Shown: in pieces, positions 8,263 through 16,436 of the stretch | Layout: each line of letters starts with the position of its first letter | Position numbering within the stretch: the first letter of the stretch is position 1 | Source of the DNA: Alkalihalophilus pseudofirmus OF4 | Lineage (GTDB): Bacteria > Bacillota > Bacilli > Bacillales > Bacillaceae_D | DNA length: 64,000 nt | Assembly (NCBI RefSeq): GCF_000005825.2 | Contig: NC_013791.2 | Span: 992,001 to 1,056,000, forward strand | Direction of reading: 5' to 3' | Notes under the pieces: model-generated | The model's database searches: none | What the model was told of the DNA's origin: nothing | What the model saw: the letters and a program-made list of their open reading frames with translations, nothing else | Program-made: the position numbers and the translations under genes

Positions 8263-9710
8263 AACGTAAGATAGAACGTTATCCGGAGTCAATAACAGCA
8301 GATGAAAAATTAAAAAGCAAAACGTTGACGATACCAGAACTTAAAGAGTTGTTGGCAAGATTTGAAGATCTAGAGTGTAAAGAGGAACCAAATGCAATTC
8401 TCTCCTTTTATTGTGAAGGGATGATTGATCACGCCCAATACAATGATCATTACATGGCTGTTATAAGCAATTTAAGCGATCACCATGATGAGAAAACATA
8501 TCTTCAAGGGCTGCCTCCTAGTTTTGAAGTAAATAACTTTGATCTATTGATTGAAAAACTCTTTTCTGGTTACTTGATTGTTTTTAAAGAAGGAGATCCA
8601 CAATTTCAGGCAATTGATATCGCGAAAATACCACAGCGTACACCGCAGGAATCCACTACTGAAGTATCAATTAAAGGTCCTAAAGATTCTTTTACAGAAG
8701 AACTGCATACTAATATTGCTCTGATTAGAAAGCGGTTAAAATCACCGCGATTATATAGTGAAACGTTTACGCTAGGGTCTGAAACTGAAACTAAAGTAGC
8801 CCTTTTGTATTTGGAACATAAAGCAAACAAAGAAGTCATAAAGGAAGTTAGAAAAAGACTGGAGGGCTTTGAAACAGAAGGGATTGTAAGCAGCGGCCAA
8901 TTAGAACAATGGCTGTCTGACCGTTCCTTTTCTCTATTTCCCTTGTTTGATTATATTACGCGCCCTGATTTTGTGGTAGAGTGCATGCTGCGAGGCCGGT
9001 TTATTATCATTGTGAATGGATCACCGACTGTGTTAATCGGACCCATTAATTTATTCGAATTGATTAAGTCACCTGAGGATGTTCATTATCCATTTTATTT
9101 AATTGCTTTCCAGCGTATTATCCGAGTGGTTGCTTTAACCATTGCTATTTTCTTGCCAGGCTTTTGGATTGCCATTGCTTCTGTAAATATAGATCAGCTG
9201 CCATTTCCACTGCTCGCAACAGTAGTTATTGCAAGGGAGGGTCTTCCCTTTCCCTATGCGCTTGAAGCCATCTTTATATTAGGTTTGTTTGAGCTATTAA
9301 AAGAAGCAGGGGTCAGGATGCCAAAAGCATTAGGCCAGACAATTTCAATTGTAGGTGGGTTAATTATTGGGGATGCGGCGATTCGTGCAGGGCTTGCATC
9401 ACCGGCGCTTATCGTTGTCATTGCACTAAGTGCGGTTGCAACGTACACCCTCGTCAATCAATCATTGACGGGAACAGTGAGTGTTCTGCGCATCTACTGC
9501 TTAGCTGTATCGGCATTTCTAGGAGTATATGGATTTTTTATTACAGTATTTAGTGTACTTATTTATTTGTGTCACCTTCAATCGTTTAAACTGTCATATC
9601 TTGAGCCAGTGTCATCTTTAAGTTTAAAAGAAATCCCATCTGCATTACTGCTGAATCCCTTTAAACGTAAAGATTTTACCGCACCTATGCTGAAACGGAG
9701 GAAATCATGA
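8259..9710 (+). CDS. Spore germination protein, GerA family (A subunit), operon 2
   Basis: A 483-aa GerA-family subunit. The start codon overlaps the permease stop as ATGA, indicating coupled translation. The N-terminal cytoplasmic half contains the family signature IKGPKDSFTEE and 'LIRKRLKSP'; the C-terminal half has the membrane helices with 'REGLPFPYALEAIFI' and KEAGVRMPKALG, matching the equivalent region of the operon 1 paralogue (LREAGLRIPSPLG there as 'IREAGLRIPSPLG'). A short basic tail closes the protein. The order B-A-C differs from the A-B-C order of operon 1, so the two operons are not a simple tandem duplication. Confidence 0.92.
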   Translation: MKRKIERYPESITADEKLKSKTLTIPELKELLARFEDLECKEEPNAILSFYCEGMIDHAQYNDHYMAVISNLSDHHDEKTYLQGLPPSFEVNNFDLLIEKLFSGYLIVFKEGDPQFQAIDIAKIPQRTPQESTTEVSIKGPKDSFTEELHTNIALIRKRLKSPRLYSETFTLGSETETKVALLYLEHKANKEVIKEVRKRLEGFETEGIVSSGQLEQWLSDRSFSLFPLFDYITRPDFVVECMLRGRFIIIVNGSPTVLIGPINLFELIKSPEDVHYPFYLIAFQRIIRVVALTIAIFLPGFWIAIASVNIDQLPFPLLATVVIAREGLPFPYALEAIFILGLFELLKEAGVRMPKALGQTISIVGGLIIGDAAIRAGLASPALIVVIALSAVATYTLVNQSLTGTVSVLRIYCLAVSAFLGVYGFFITVFSVLIYLCHLQSFKLSYLEPVSSLSLKEIPSALLLNPFKRKDFTAPMLKRRKS

Positions 9711-10879
9711 TGGGAACTCTAGGTAAGCCAACCATGATCCTTTTAGTAAGTGTCTTTTTGTTAGCTGGATGCAGTGATATTAAAGAGCTTCAAAACGCCA
9801 ATTATGCAACCGCTATTGGGATTGACTTTAAAGACGGGAAATATGAGAGTTACATTCAAATGGTTAATCTTGACCAAGTTGCGACAACAGAAGGCGGGGG
9901 GGCCGGAGAGCCTCAAATGCTCGTCTCAAAAGCTGTTGCTAATACATTTGAAGAAGCTTTTTTTGAAGTGTATCGAACGGCACAAGAAAGAATTATTTGG
10001 GCGCATGTAACATCTATTGTTTTAAGTGAGTCAGCTCTAGATCAAGGATTTCAACACATCTTTGATGCATTAACGAGGTACTATGAATTTCGTTTAACGC
10101 CTTGGGTTTTTGGTACAACTGAATCAATGGAAGATATTCTTAGTCAAACTGGATTCTTCGCTAAGACCTCTCTTGATACGATAATGCATAATCCAATGAG
10201 AAGCTATGAGCAAAGCTCAAAAATTAGACCAATAAAATTACAACGTCTGGCAAGGGAAATGTTTGAACCCTCCCAAACAACGTATATACCATCACTTGCT
10301 ATTGATCAAACTCAATGGGAAAAGAACAACGAAGATGAATCTAAATTAGAGGTGAACGGGGCATTTTTTATTCAGAATGACCATTTTAAAGGTTTCTTCA
10401 CAACGGATCAATTAGAAGGCCTTCGCTGGCTTATTCCAGATACACAAAGGGCCTCATTGGTCGTACCTGATGAAGATAATACAGAATATGTGATGGTTAT
10501 TAAAGACCCTGTACCTAGAACAAATTCAGGTATAAAAGAGGGGAAGCCGTCTTTTGACATTGTGGTATCGATGAGAGGCTATTTTACGAACCGAAACGAA
10601 AATCATCACCTCGTAATCCCGCAAATTTATAAACAATCAATTAAAGAGGTCGAAGATGAAATTTTAGCGCTCTATCAATTAGGAATTGAAAATAATGTAG
10701 ACTTCTTAAATTTAGAGCATCAGTTTTTTAGAAAGCACCCAAAAGAATGGTTAACGTTAAGAGAAAATGGTCAGCTTTTTATTGATGAACAATCTCTTAA
10801 TGAAATAACCATTCATTTAAACATTAAGCATACGGGAGCGATCTTAAATAAATCACTTGATATGAAAAACATTAAATAA
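9707..10879 (+). CDS. Spore germination lipoprotein, Ger(x)C family, operon 2
   Basis: C subunit of the second germinant receptor, starting at ATG 9707 with an ATGA overlap with the A gene. The signal peptide ends in the lipobox LAGC, giving a lipidated cysteine at residue 22. The mature part opens with 'DIKELQNANYATAIGIDF', the family's first conserved strand. Length 390 aa is normal. Two in-frame ATGs begin the gene; the first is used in the overlap arrangement. A weak hairpin follows. Confidence 0.92.
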   Translation: MMGTLGKPTMILLVSVFLLAGCSDIKELQNANYATAIGIDFKDGKYESYIQMVNLDQVATTEGGGAGEPQMLVSKAVANTFEEAFFEVYRTAQERIIWAHVTSIVLSESALDQGFQHIFDALTRYYEFRLTPWVFGTTESMEDILSQTGFFAKTSLDTIMHNPMRSYEQSSKIRPIKLQRLAREMFEPSQTTYIPSLAIDQTQWEKNNEDESKLEVNGAFFIQNDHFKGFFTTDQLEGLRWLIPDTQRASLVVPDEDNTEYVMVIKDPVPRTNSGIKEGKPSFDIVVSMRGYFTNRNENHHLVIPQIYKQSIKEVEDEILALYQLGIENNVDFLNLEHQFFRKHPKEWLTLRENGQLFIDEQSLNEITIHLNIKHTGAILNKSLDMKNIK

Positions 10880-11235
10880 ATGAGTAAAGTGGAGCCGAGG
10901 ATAGTTATTGCCTTGGCTTAGGTTGCTTTAAAATGTTTTAATGTTAAGGCTTTCAGAGCTTTAGAATGAGCAATTTGAATTGATGAAATCTATATTTATG
11001 TTAAGATAAGTAACAATCAAGGCTTAATGTTACTTTTTCTAACACTTAAATGAATATGAGTAACACCTAAAGGCTGAATAGTCAGAAAAATATTTGCGTA
11101 TTAAAGCATTATCAGGTAAGATAATAAAAACCTGATGAGAGTCCTATAATTTCTCAGGGACACATATCGACCTGTCGGGACTTAGTGTGTCCCTATGGGC
11201 CGTTTCTAAGTTTAGAGTATGAGGAGGATGTTTGA
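10880..11235 (+). other. 356-bp non-coding region with structured leader upstream of ppc
   Basis: No plausible gene is present. It holds the weak hairpin after the germination operon, then an AT-rich stretch. From 11111 there is a run of inverted repeats: ATCAGGT (11111-11117) with ACCTGAT (11130-11136), and GGGACACA (11157-11164) with TGTGTCCC (11186-11193), with a small CGAC/GTCG hairpin inside the latter. Neither is followed by a T-run. The GAGGAGG RBS of ppc follows at about 11221. I recognise no known riboswitch class. Confidence 0.5.
10893..10918 (+). terminator. Possible weak terminator of germination operon 2
   Basis: AGCCGAGG (10893-10900) pairs with CCTTGGCT (10911-10918) with one G-T pair. 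The downstream tract is only moderately T-rich, so termination strength is uncertain. Confidence 0.4.
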
Positions 11236-13992
11236 ATGATTGAAGTCAATGATGCAAATACATTATTAAGAAATGATGTAAAAAAGCTCGGTAATATCCT
11301 AGGAGAAATTCTTGTCCACCATGGAGGGGTTGATCTCCTAAACAAAGTTGAATCCATTCGTGAAAAAACAAAATCCTTGCGTCAACACCATGACCAAGAG
11401 ACATATAACGCATTAAAAGAAGAGATTGCGACACTTGAACCACCAACACGTCAGCAAGTAATACGCGCGTTTTCAATTTACTTCCATTTAGTGAATATAG
11501 CGGAACAAAATCACCGAATCCGCCGCCAAAGACAATACCAGCTGAATGAAGAGGGAGTAAGCCAGCCATTCTCTTTAGAGCGTGCAGTGTCAGCTGTAAA
11601 AGAGTTACAGCCAGAAGATGCAGTGATGCAAAAAGTGCTAAACGATTTATCGATTGAGCTTATTATTACGGCTCACCCGACAGAGGCAACGAAACGTACG
11701 GTACTCGAAACGCAAAAACGTATCTCAACAATCTTACAAGAATTTGATAATCAACAACTAACGAAAAAAGAACGCCGCCGTTTAGAGGACAGCCTGTTTA
11801 ACGAGGTAACGGCGTTATGGCAGACAGATGAGCTTCGTCATCGTAAACCGACAGTTCTTGATGAAGTGAAAAATGGGTTGCACTATTTCAACCAAACGTT
11901 ATTTGAAGTTATTCCTGAAGTACACCAAGAATTAGAAGTGCAGCTCGATGAACAGTTCCCTAATCACAAATGGTCTGTGCCAAACTTCCTTCATTTTGGA
12001 TCATGGATTGGAGGGGACCGCGACGGCAACCCAAACGTAACGCCAGAAGTGACGTGGGAAACACTGAAACTCCAAAGACGTCTTGTTTTAAAGAAATACA
12101 AAGAGAGTCTAGTTGATTTAATGAAACGCTTCAGTCAGACAACAACTCGTGTACAAATTAGTGACGAGCTTTTACAATCAGTTGAAGCAGATGAAGCTAA
12201 TTATTTGGAGGACGGAGAAGAATGGCCGATTGAAACAGAGCTATATCGTCGTAAGTTTCAAGTGATTTTAAAGAGAATTCGTGCTGTTGGTAAAGAGGAT
12301 AAAGCAGCTTACCAAAATGCAGAGGAATTATTAGCTGATCTAAATCTGATCAAAGAGAGTGCAGAACAGCATCAACCAGCAAACCGCACACTAAAAACAT
12401 TACGAAAGCTAATTCGTCAGGTACAACTTTTTGGATTCCATTTAGCAACACTTGATATTCGTAATCACAGTGGCGAGCATGAAGCGGCAATTACTGAGAT
12501 CTTAAGAGCTGTACAAATCACTGATGATTATGCTTCCCTGACAGAAGAAGAGAAATTGACTATCCTGCAAGATGTTTTAAGGGACCCAAGACCTCTCTTA
12601 CTTCTGAAAGAAGATTACTCAAAAGAAACACAAGAAGTGATAAAAGTATTTGACATGATTAAGCAAGCACATCGTGAGTTTGGCAGCCGCTCTATTGAAG
12701 TGTATTTAGTAAGTATGACGCAGTCTTCAAGTGACTTGCTTGAAGTGCTATTACTAGCTAAAGAGGCTGGAATCTACCGCCTGCATGCTGATGGTACAGT
12801 AGACAGCGGACTTCATGTTGCACCGCTTCTTGAAACGGTTGATGATTTAGTAGCTGGGCCGCGTATTATGAAGACATTGTTTGAGATGGATGTATATCGC
12901 AACCATTTATCTGAGCGCGGCAACCATCAAGAAATTATGCTTGGATATTCTGATGGAAGTAAAGACGGCGGAACACTTACGGCAAACTGGAAGCTCTTTA
13001 AAGCTCAACAGGAAATTCATGATATGGCAAAGGATTATCAAGTGCGTTTGAAGTTCTTCCATGGCCGCGGCGGATCGCTAGGACGAGGAGGCGGACCGCT
13101 TAACCGCAGTATTTTATCCCAGCCGGCAGAGACGCTTGGTGATGGAGTGAAAATTACGGAGCAAGGCGAAGTGCTGTCCTCGCGTTATCTTCTTGAAGAT
13201 ATTGCTTATCGAAACCTTGAACAGGCAGCGTCCGCATTGTTAGAGGCATCAGCTTCATCACAGATCCAAACGAAAAAAGGACATTCGCGTAAAGAGGCTT
13301 GGGAAGAGGCAATGGAAGAAGCGTCTAAACACTCGCTTAAGAAATACCAGTCGCTTGTTTTTGGAGATCAAGACTTCTTAACCTATTTCAAACAAGCAAC
13401 ACCGTTAAATGAACTAGGTGCCTTAAATATTGGTTCGCGTCCAATGAGCCGTAAAGGAAGTCAGCGCTTTGAAGATTTACGTGCGATTCCGTGGGTATTT
13501 GCGTGGACGCAGTCTCGTCAAATGATCCCAGCGTGGTATGCAGCAGGGACTGGTCTCAGCGCGTTTGCAAATGAGAGCGAAGAGAACCTGGCGCTATTAC
13601 GCGAAATGTACAATAACTGGCCGTTTTTCCATTCAACGATTAATAATCTGCAAATGGCCCTAATGAAAGCCGATTTAAAGACGGCGAAAGAATATATGAA
13701 TTTAGTAGAAGACCAAGAAATTGCAGATCGAATCTTTGGTGATATTAGTGAAGAGTATATTCGCACAAAAGAGATTTTATTAAAAATCTCAGAAAGCGAA
13801 GAACTTCTAGATCACTCGCCAAATATTCAAGAATCTGTCCATAGACGTAATCCGTACGTCGATCCGCTTAATTTCTTACAAGTTGACCTAATCTCAAAAA
13901 TGCGTGCAGAAGAGAACCCATCTGATGAGTTAATGACCGAGGTATTGCTCACAATCAGCGGAGTAGCAGCAGGACTTGTGAATACGGGTTGA
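11236..13992 (+). CDS. ppc: Phosphoenolpyruvate carboxylase
   Basis: Converts PEP and bicarbonate to oxaloacetate and phosphate, refilling the TCA cycle; cytoplasmic. At 918 aa it has the bacterial length. Visible signatures are ITAHPTEATKRTV with the catalytic histidine at residue 147, 'GSWIGGDRDGNPNVT', YSDGSKDGG, the glycine/arginine loop FHGRGGSLGRGGG, and IGSRPMSRK, ending in the usual C-terminal NTG. ATG 11236 has a GAGGAGG RBS. It is transcribed alone, with a structured leader upstream and a strong terminator downstream. Many Bacillus species use pyruvate carboxylase instead; whether this strain also has that enzyme cannot be seen here. Confidence 0.98.
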   Translation: MIEVNDANTLLRNDVKKLGNILGEILVHHGGVDLLNKVESIREKTKSLRQHHDQETYNALKEEIATLEPPTRQQVIRAFSIYFHLVNIAEQNHRIRRQRQYQLNEEGVSQPFSLERAVSAVKELQPEDAVMQKVLNDLSIELIITAHPTEATKRTVLETQKRISTILQEFDNQQLTKKERRRLEDSLFNEVTALWQTDELRHRKPTVLDEVKNGLHYFNQTLFEVIPEVHQELEVQLDEQFPNHKWSVPNFLHFGSWIGGDRDGNPNVTPEVTWETLKLQRRLVLKKYKESLVDLMKRFSQTTTRVQISDELLQSVEADEANYLEDGEEWPIETELYRRKFQVILKRIRAVGKEDKAAYQNAEELLADLNLIKESAEQHQPANRTLKTLRKLIRQVQLFGFHLATLDIRNHSGEHEAAITEILRAVQITDDYASLTEEEKLTILQDVLRDPRPLLLLKEDYSKETQEVIKVFDMIKQAHREFGSRSIEVYLVSMTQSSSDLLEVLLLAKEAGIYRLHADGTVDSGLHVAPLLETVDDLVAGPRIMKTLFEMDVYRNHLSERGNHQEIMLGYSDGSKDGGTLTANWKLFKAQQEIHDMAKDYQVRLKFFHGRGGSLGRGGGPLNRSILSQPAETLGDGVKITEQGEVLSSRYLLEDIAYRNLEQAASALLEASASSQIQTKKGHSRKEAWEEAMEEASKHSLKKYQSLVFGDQDFLTYFKQATPLNELGALNIGSRPMSRKGSQRFEDLRAIPWVFAWTQSRQMIPAWYAAGTGLSAFANESEENLALLREMYNNWPFFHSTINNLQMALMKADLKTAKEYMNLVEDQEIADRIFGDISEEYIRTKEILLKISESEELLDHSPNIQESVHRRNPYVDPLNFLQVDLISKMRAEENPSDELMTEVLLTISGVAAGLVNTG

Positions 13993-14005
13993 TGAAAAAT
14001 ATTTT

Positions 14006-14049
14006 AAAGCCATCTCAAGAGATCCATTCTCCTGAGATGGCTTTATTTT
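14006..14049 (+). terminator. Terminator after ppc
   Basis: AAAGCCATCTCA (from 14006) pairs with TGAGATGGCTTT (to about 14044), followed by ATTTTA. It also lies close to the end of the converging yrzA-like gene and may serve both. Confidence 0.85.
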
Positions 14050-14063
14050 ATAGTTGGAACAAT

Positions 14064-14276
14064 TTATAGTTGCTTTGCTTTAAAATGAACCACCGCTGTA
14101 TAGATAGGCTGCCCTGTTTTAAAATGTGGGTACACATGATGATTTACTTGTGCTACTTCTAGTAATAATGCTTTATTCACATCAATTTTCTCATTAATAC
14201 GCTGTTCAAGTTCTTTGAAGCTGGTTGCTTCAAAGCATTCAACTTTATCTTCAATTCGTTCTAATTGGATACTCAA
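14064..14276 (-). CDS. yrzA: YrzA family (DUF2536) small protein
   Basis: A short acidic/basic cytoplasmic protein of about 70 aa, with 'SIQLERIEDKVECFEA' at its start and a C-terminal 'PIYTAVVHFKAKQL'. I identify it as the DUF2536 family typified by B. subtilis YrzA, partly because it lies beside mtnN as there. The frame opens with GTG codons at 14285 and 14282, but GGAG is best spaced (8 bases) from TTG at 14276, which I take as the start; the GTGs cannot be excluded. It is divergent from mtnN. The function of the family is unknown. Confidence 0.7.
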   Translation of the reverse strand: MSIQLERIEDKVECFEATSFKELEQRINEKIDVNKALLLEVAQVNHHVYPHFKTGQPIYTAVVHFKAKQL

Positions 14277-14440
14277 TGTCACCACTCCTAGTAAGGTGTT
14301 ATCTTTTTCGGTTTTATCTATTTGAAATAACTTATCTGTTTTAAATCATAGCAAATTCGTTTTCAAAAGAAAATAAGTGAATTCATGAGTTCTGCTGTGT
14401 ATACTAGGAAGAGATTGTTTGAGTGAAAGGAATGAAGGAA

Positions 14441-15136
14441 ATGAGAATTGGAATTATCGGTGCAATGGATGAAGAGGTTGAATTATTAAAAAGCAAACTC
14501 GGAAATAGAGAAGATAAAACGATTGCTGGATGTGAATTTCACCACGGTACTTTACAAGGAGTCGATGTGGTACTGCTTAAATCGGGTATTGGGAAAGTAA
14601 ATGCTGCAGTCGGCACAACACTTTTAATTGAATTATACAAACCAGATCGTATTATTAATACAGGTTCAGCTGGCGGTTTTAAAGAAGGCTTAAACGTAGG
14701 GGATGTCGTTATTTCAACGGAAGTGCGTTACAACGATGTAGATGCAACGGTATTTGGTTATGAATTTGGGCAAGTACCGCAAATGCCTGCCTTCTATGAT
14801 CCGAATGACGAGTTAATTTCTATTGCTGACAAGGCAGCTGCAAAAGTAGGGGTAAACACTGTAAAAGGATTGATTGTCTCTGGGGATTCCTTTATGAGTG
14901 ATCATGCACGTGTACTTGAATTAAAAGAGATTTTCCCTGCTGCTCAATGTGCAGAAATGGAAGCTGGCGCCATTGCGCAAGTGTGTCACCAATTTAAGGT
15001 GCCGTTTGTTATTATCCGTTCATTATCTGACATTGCTGGCAGTGATGCAAAAGTATCTTATGAGAAGTTTTTAGAAACAGCATCTGTAAATTCAGCAAAT
15101 CAAGTCATTTTAATGGTTGAAGCATTAGCGGAATAA
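14441..15136 (+). CDS. mtnN: 5'-methylthioadenosine/S-adenosylhomocysteine nucleosidase
   Basis: Hydrolyses MTA, SAH (and 5'-deoxyadenosine) to adenine and the thioribose product, in methionine recycling and methyl-cycle detoxification. From ATG 14441 the protein begins [16 protein letters not shown], giving the canonical 231-residue length; the catalytic glutamate is E12. Further motifs are [23 protein letters not shown] with the ribose-binding glutamate, and [10 protein letters not shown] with the catalytic aspartate. Upstream in-frame GTG 14423 and ATG 14432 would only add nonconserved residues. In B. subtilis this gene sits between yrrT and mccAB-yrhC; here yrhC follows directly and those genes are absent. 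Confidence 0.97.
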   Translation: MRIGIIGAMDEEVELLKSKLGNREDKTIAGCEFHHGTLQGVDVVLLKSGIGKVNAAVGTTLLIELYKPDRIINTGSAGGFKEGLNVGDVVISTEVRYNDVDATVFGYEFGQVPQMPAFYDPNDELISIADKAAAKVGVNTVKGLIVSGDSFMSDHARVLELKEIFPAAQCAEMEAGAIAQVCHQFKVPFVIIRSLSDIAGSDAKVSYEKFLETASVNSANQVILMVEALAE

Positions 15137-15218
15137 GTTACCTATAGTGGCGGACATTGCATCATCATATCCTCTCTAAACATGATATCATAAGTGATAG
15201 AGTAGGAGGGGACGTATT

Positions 15219-15455
15219 ATGACAGAGAAGAAGATGCAAGAGTTAAAAGATAAAGTAGCTGATTATAAGCGCTTTGGTTTTATCCTGCTGTCGTTAAGTG
15301 CCTTTTTGTTTATTGGATTAATTATTCCGGCTGATGGACAAGCTGTCTCGCTGCCTAGCGGATTTATTGTAGGAGTCTTTCTTACAATGGGGTTAGCAGT
15401 GGTTTGTCACCGTTTAGCGATGAATGCACAAAAACAAATGTATGAAGATGAATAA
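15219..15455 (+). CDS. yrhC: YrhC-like small membrane protein
   Basis: A 78-aa protein with a charged, probably helical N-terminus ('KKMQELKDKVADYKRFGF') and two hydrophobic segments (about residues 18-37 and 48-66). It resembles B. subtilis YrhC, which is the last gene of the methionine-to-cysteine operon there; the same neighbourhood with mtnN supports the call. RBS AGGAGGGG lies 8 bases ahead of ATG 15219. Function unknown. A terminator follows immediately. Confidence 0.75.
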   Translation: MTEKKMQELKDKVADYKRFGFILLSLSAFLFIGLIIPADGQAVSLPSGFIVGVFLTMGLAVVCHRLAMNAQKQMYEDE

Positions 15456-15459
15456 TATT

Positions 15460-15490
15460 ATGCGCTTCGGCAGACGAGGCGCATTTTTTG
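15460..15490 (+). terminator. Terminator after yrhC
   Basis: ATGCGCTTCG pairs with CGAGGCGCAT (one G-T pair) around GCAGA, followed by six T residues. Confidence 0.85.
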
Positions 15491-15620
15491 TTTTGGATAT
15501 ATGAATAGAGTTGGACTGAGCAGTCGGTTGACGTAATCACTGCTCACTCTGACGTAAATGTTAAGAGCAAAGACGCAATTTTCTCTTGAAGCAACGAAAT
15601 CACAGCCAATAGGCTCAATT

Positions 15621-15652
15621 ATGCTAGACAACTATACAATAGTATCTAGCAT
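15621..15652. repeat. Unexplained 32-bp inverted repeat in a 280-bp non-coding gap
   Basis: ATGCTAGA (15621-15628) with TCTAGCAT (15645-15652), and inside it ACTAT (15631-15635) with ATAGT (15639-15643) around a three-base loop, form a hairpin with 13 paired positions. No T-run follows on either strand, so it is not an obvious terminator. The surrounding gap 15491-15732 has no plausible gene on either strand and is A/C-rich on the top strand. Confidence 0.6.
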
Positions 15653-15732
15653 AGGCGCATTAATACTAATCATCAGCTCAATAACCACCTGAAAAGACAC
15701 AATCACACTATTACCAACCTCAGCACCCACAA

Positions 15733-15767
15733 AAACCGCCAAGCAGTTTACACTCGCTTGGCGGTTT
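15733..15767 (-). terminator. Terminator after the Yip1-family gene
   Basis: AAACCGCCAAGC and GCTTGGCGGTTT form a perfect 12-bp stem around an 11-base loop. Read on the minus strand the stem ends in TTTTTG, fitting termination of the leftward gene ending at 15772. Confidence 0.85.
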
Positions 15768-15771
15768 GCTT

Positions 15772-16344
15772 TTAAGATGCAGGTGGAATAACTAAATAAT
15801 AGATACAAGCAAAAAAGATAAAAATTGCTAGTACAGATCCATATGATCGGAATCCTCTAAAGCTTTGAGTTGCTTCCATCGCGCGAACTCCGAGTACATA
15901 CATCCAAGCAATTCCTGCTGCAAGCAACGCGAGATGAATAGCAGAGATCGGGTAACCAGCTTGCATGCCGATCAGCGTAGGCATCGCTAGAAAGCTCGGT
16001 ACTAAGATAATAATAGAAAGACGGTATTGAACACGAAGCAATCCAGCTCCGCCAAAGCCGCGAGCCCCTGCCCAAAGGAGTAGAGTAAAAGCAAATCGAG
16101 TTAAAATAATGGTTATAATTCCAAAGATAATAAAGATTACAGGAACAACAAAGTCACGAAGCAGGGGTGATTCAAAACTGCTGACATAGGCGTTGTTTGC
16201 TTGAACAGAAAACAGCCCATACGCTGCACCTAGCAGAACAACAAGCAGCATTCCGATGCGGTTCGTTTTAGGTGATTCAGCAAGCGTGCGAAAGGCTTCT
16301 CGATCTAGTAAAATCGCTTTAATAAGTAGAGTAAATCGATTCAT
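15772..16344 (-). CDS. Yip1-domain family membrane protein
   Basis: An integral membrane protein of about 190 aa with roughly five hydrophobic segments and the 'ILLDREAFRTLAESPK' cytoplasmic opening typical of bacterial Yip1/YIP1-family proteins. The frame runs back to 16404, but the ATG at 16344 is preceded by TAGGAG at 8 bases, giving MNRFTLLIKAILL as the N-terminus; the upstream extension has no RBS. It follows the sodium:solute symporter in the same direction with a 92-bp gap and may be cotranscribed. Function unknown. Confidence 0.7.
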   Translation of the reverse strand: MNRFTLLIKAILLDREAFRTLAESPKTNRIGMLLVVLLGAAYGLFSVQANNAYVSSFESPLLRDFVVPVIFIIFGIITIILTRFAFTLLLWAGARGFGGAGLLRVQYRLSIIILVPSFLAMPTLIGMQAGYPISAIHLALLAAGIAWMYVLGVRAMEATQSFRGFRSYGSVLAIFIFFACIYYLVIPPAS

Positions 16345-16436
16345 ATGGATAACTCCTATCTCTTTAGCTATGTATATGTAAGCAGCAGTGTACACTATGT
16401 ACACTGCTACTATTCACTTGAAATGTCAAGTGATTC

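Noticed and set aside
11131-11158. CTGATGA core resembling a hammerhead ribozyme upstream of ppc
   Set aside because: The required GAAA and flanking stems of a hammerhead are absent.
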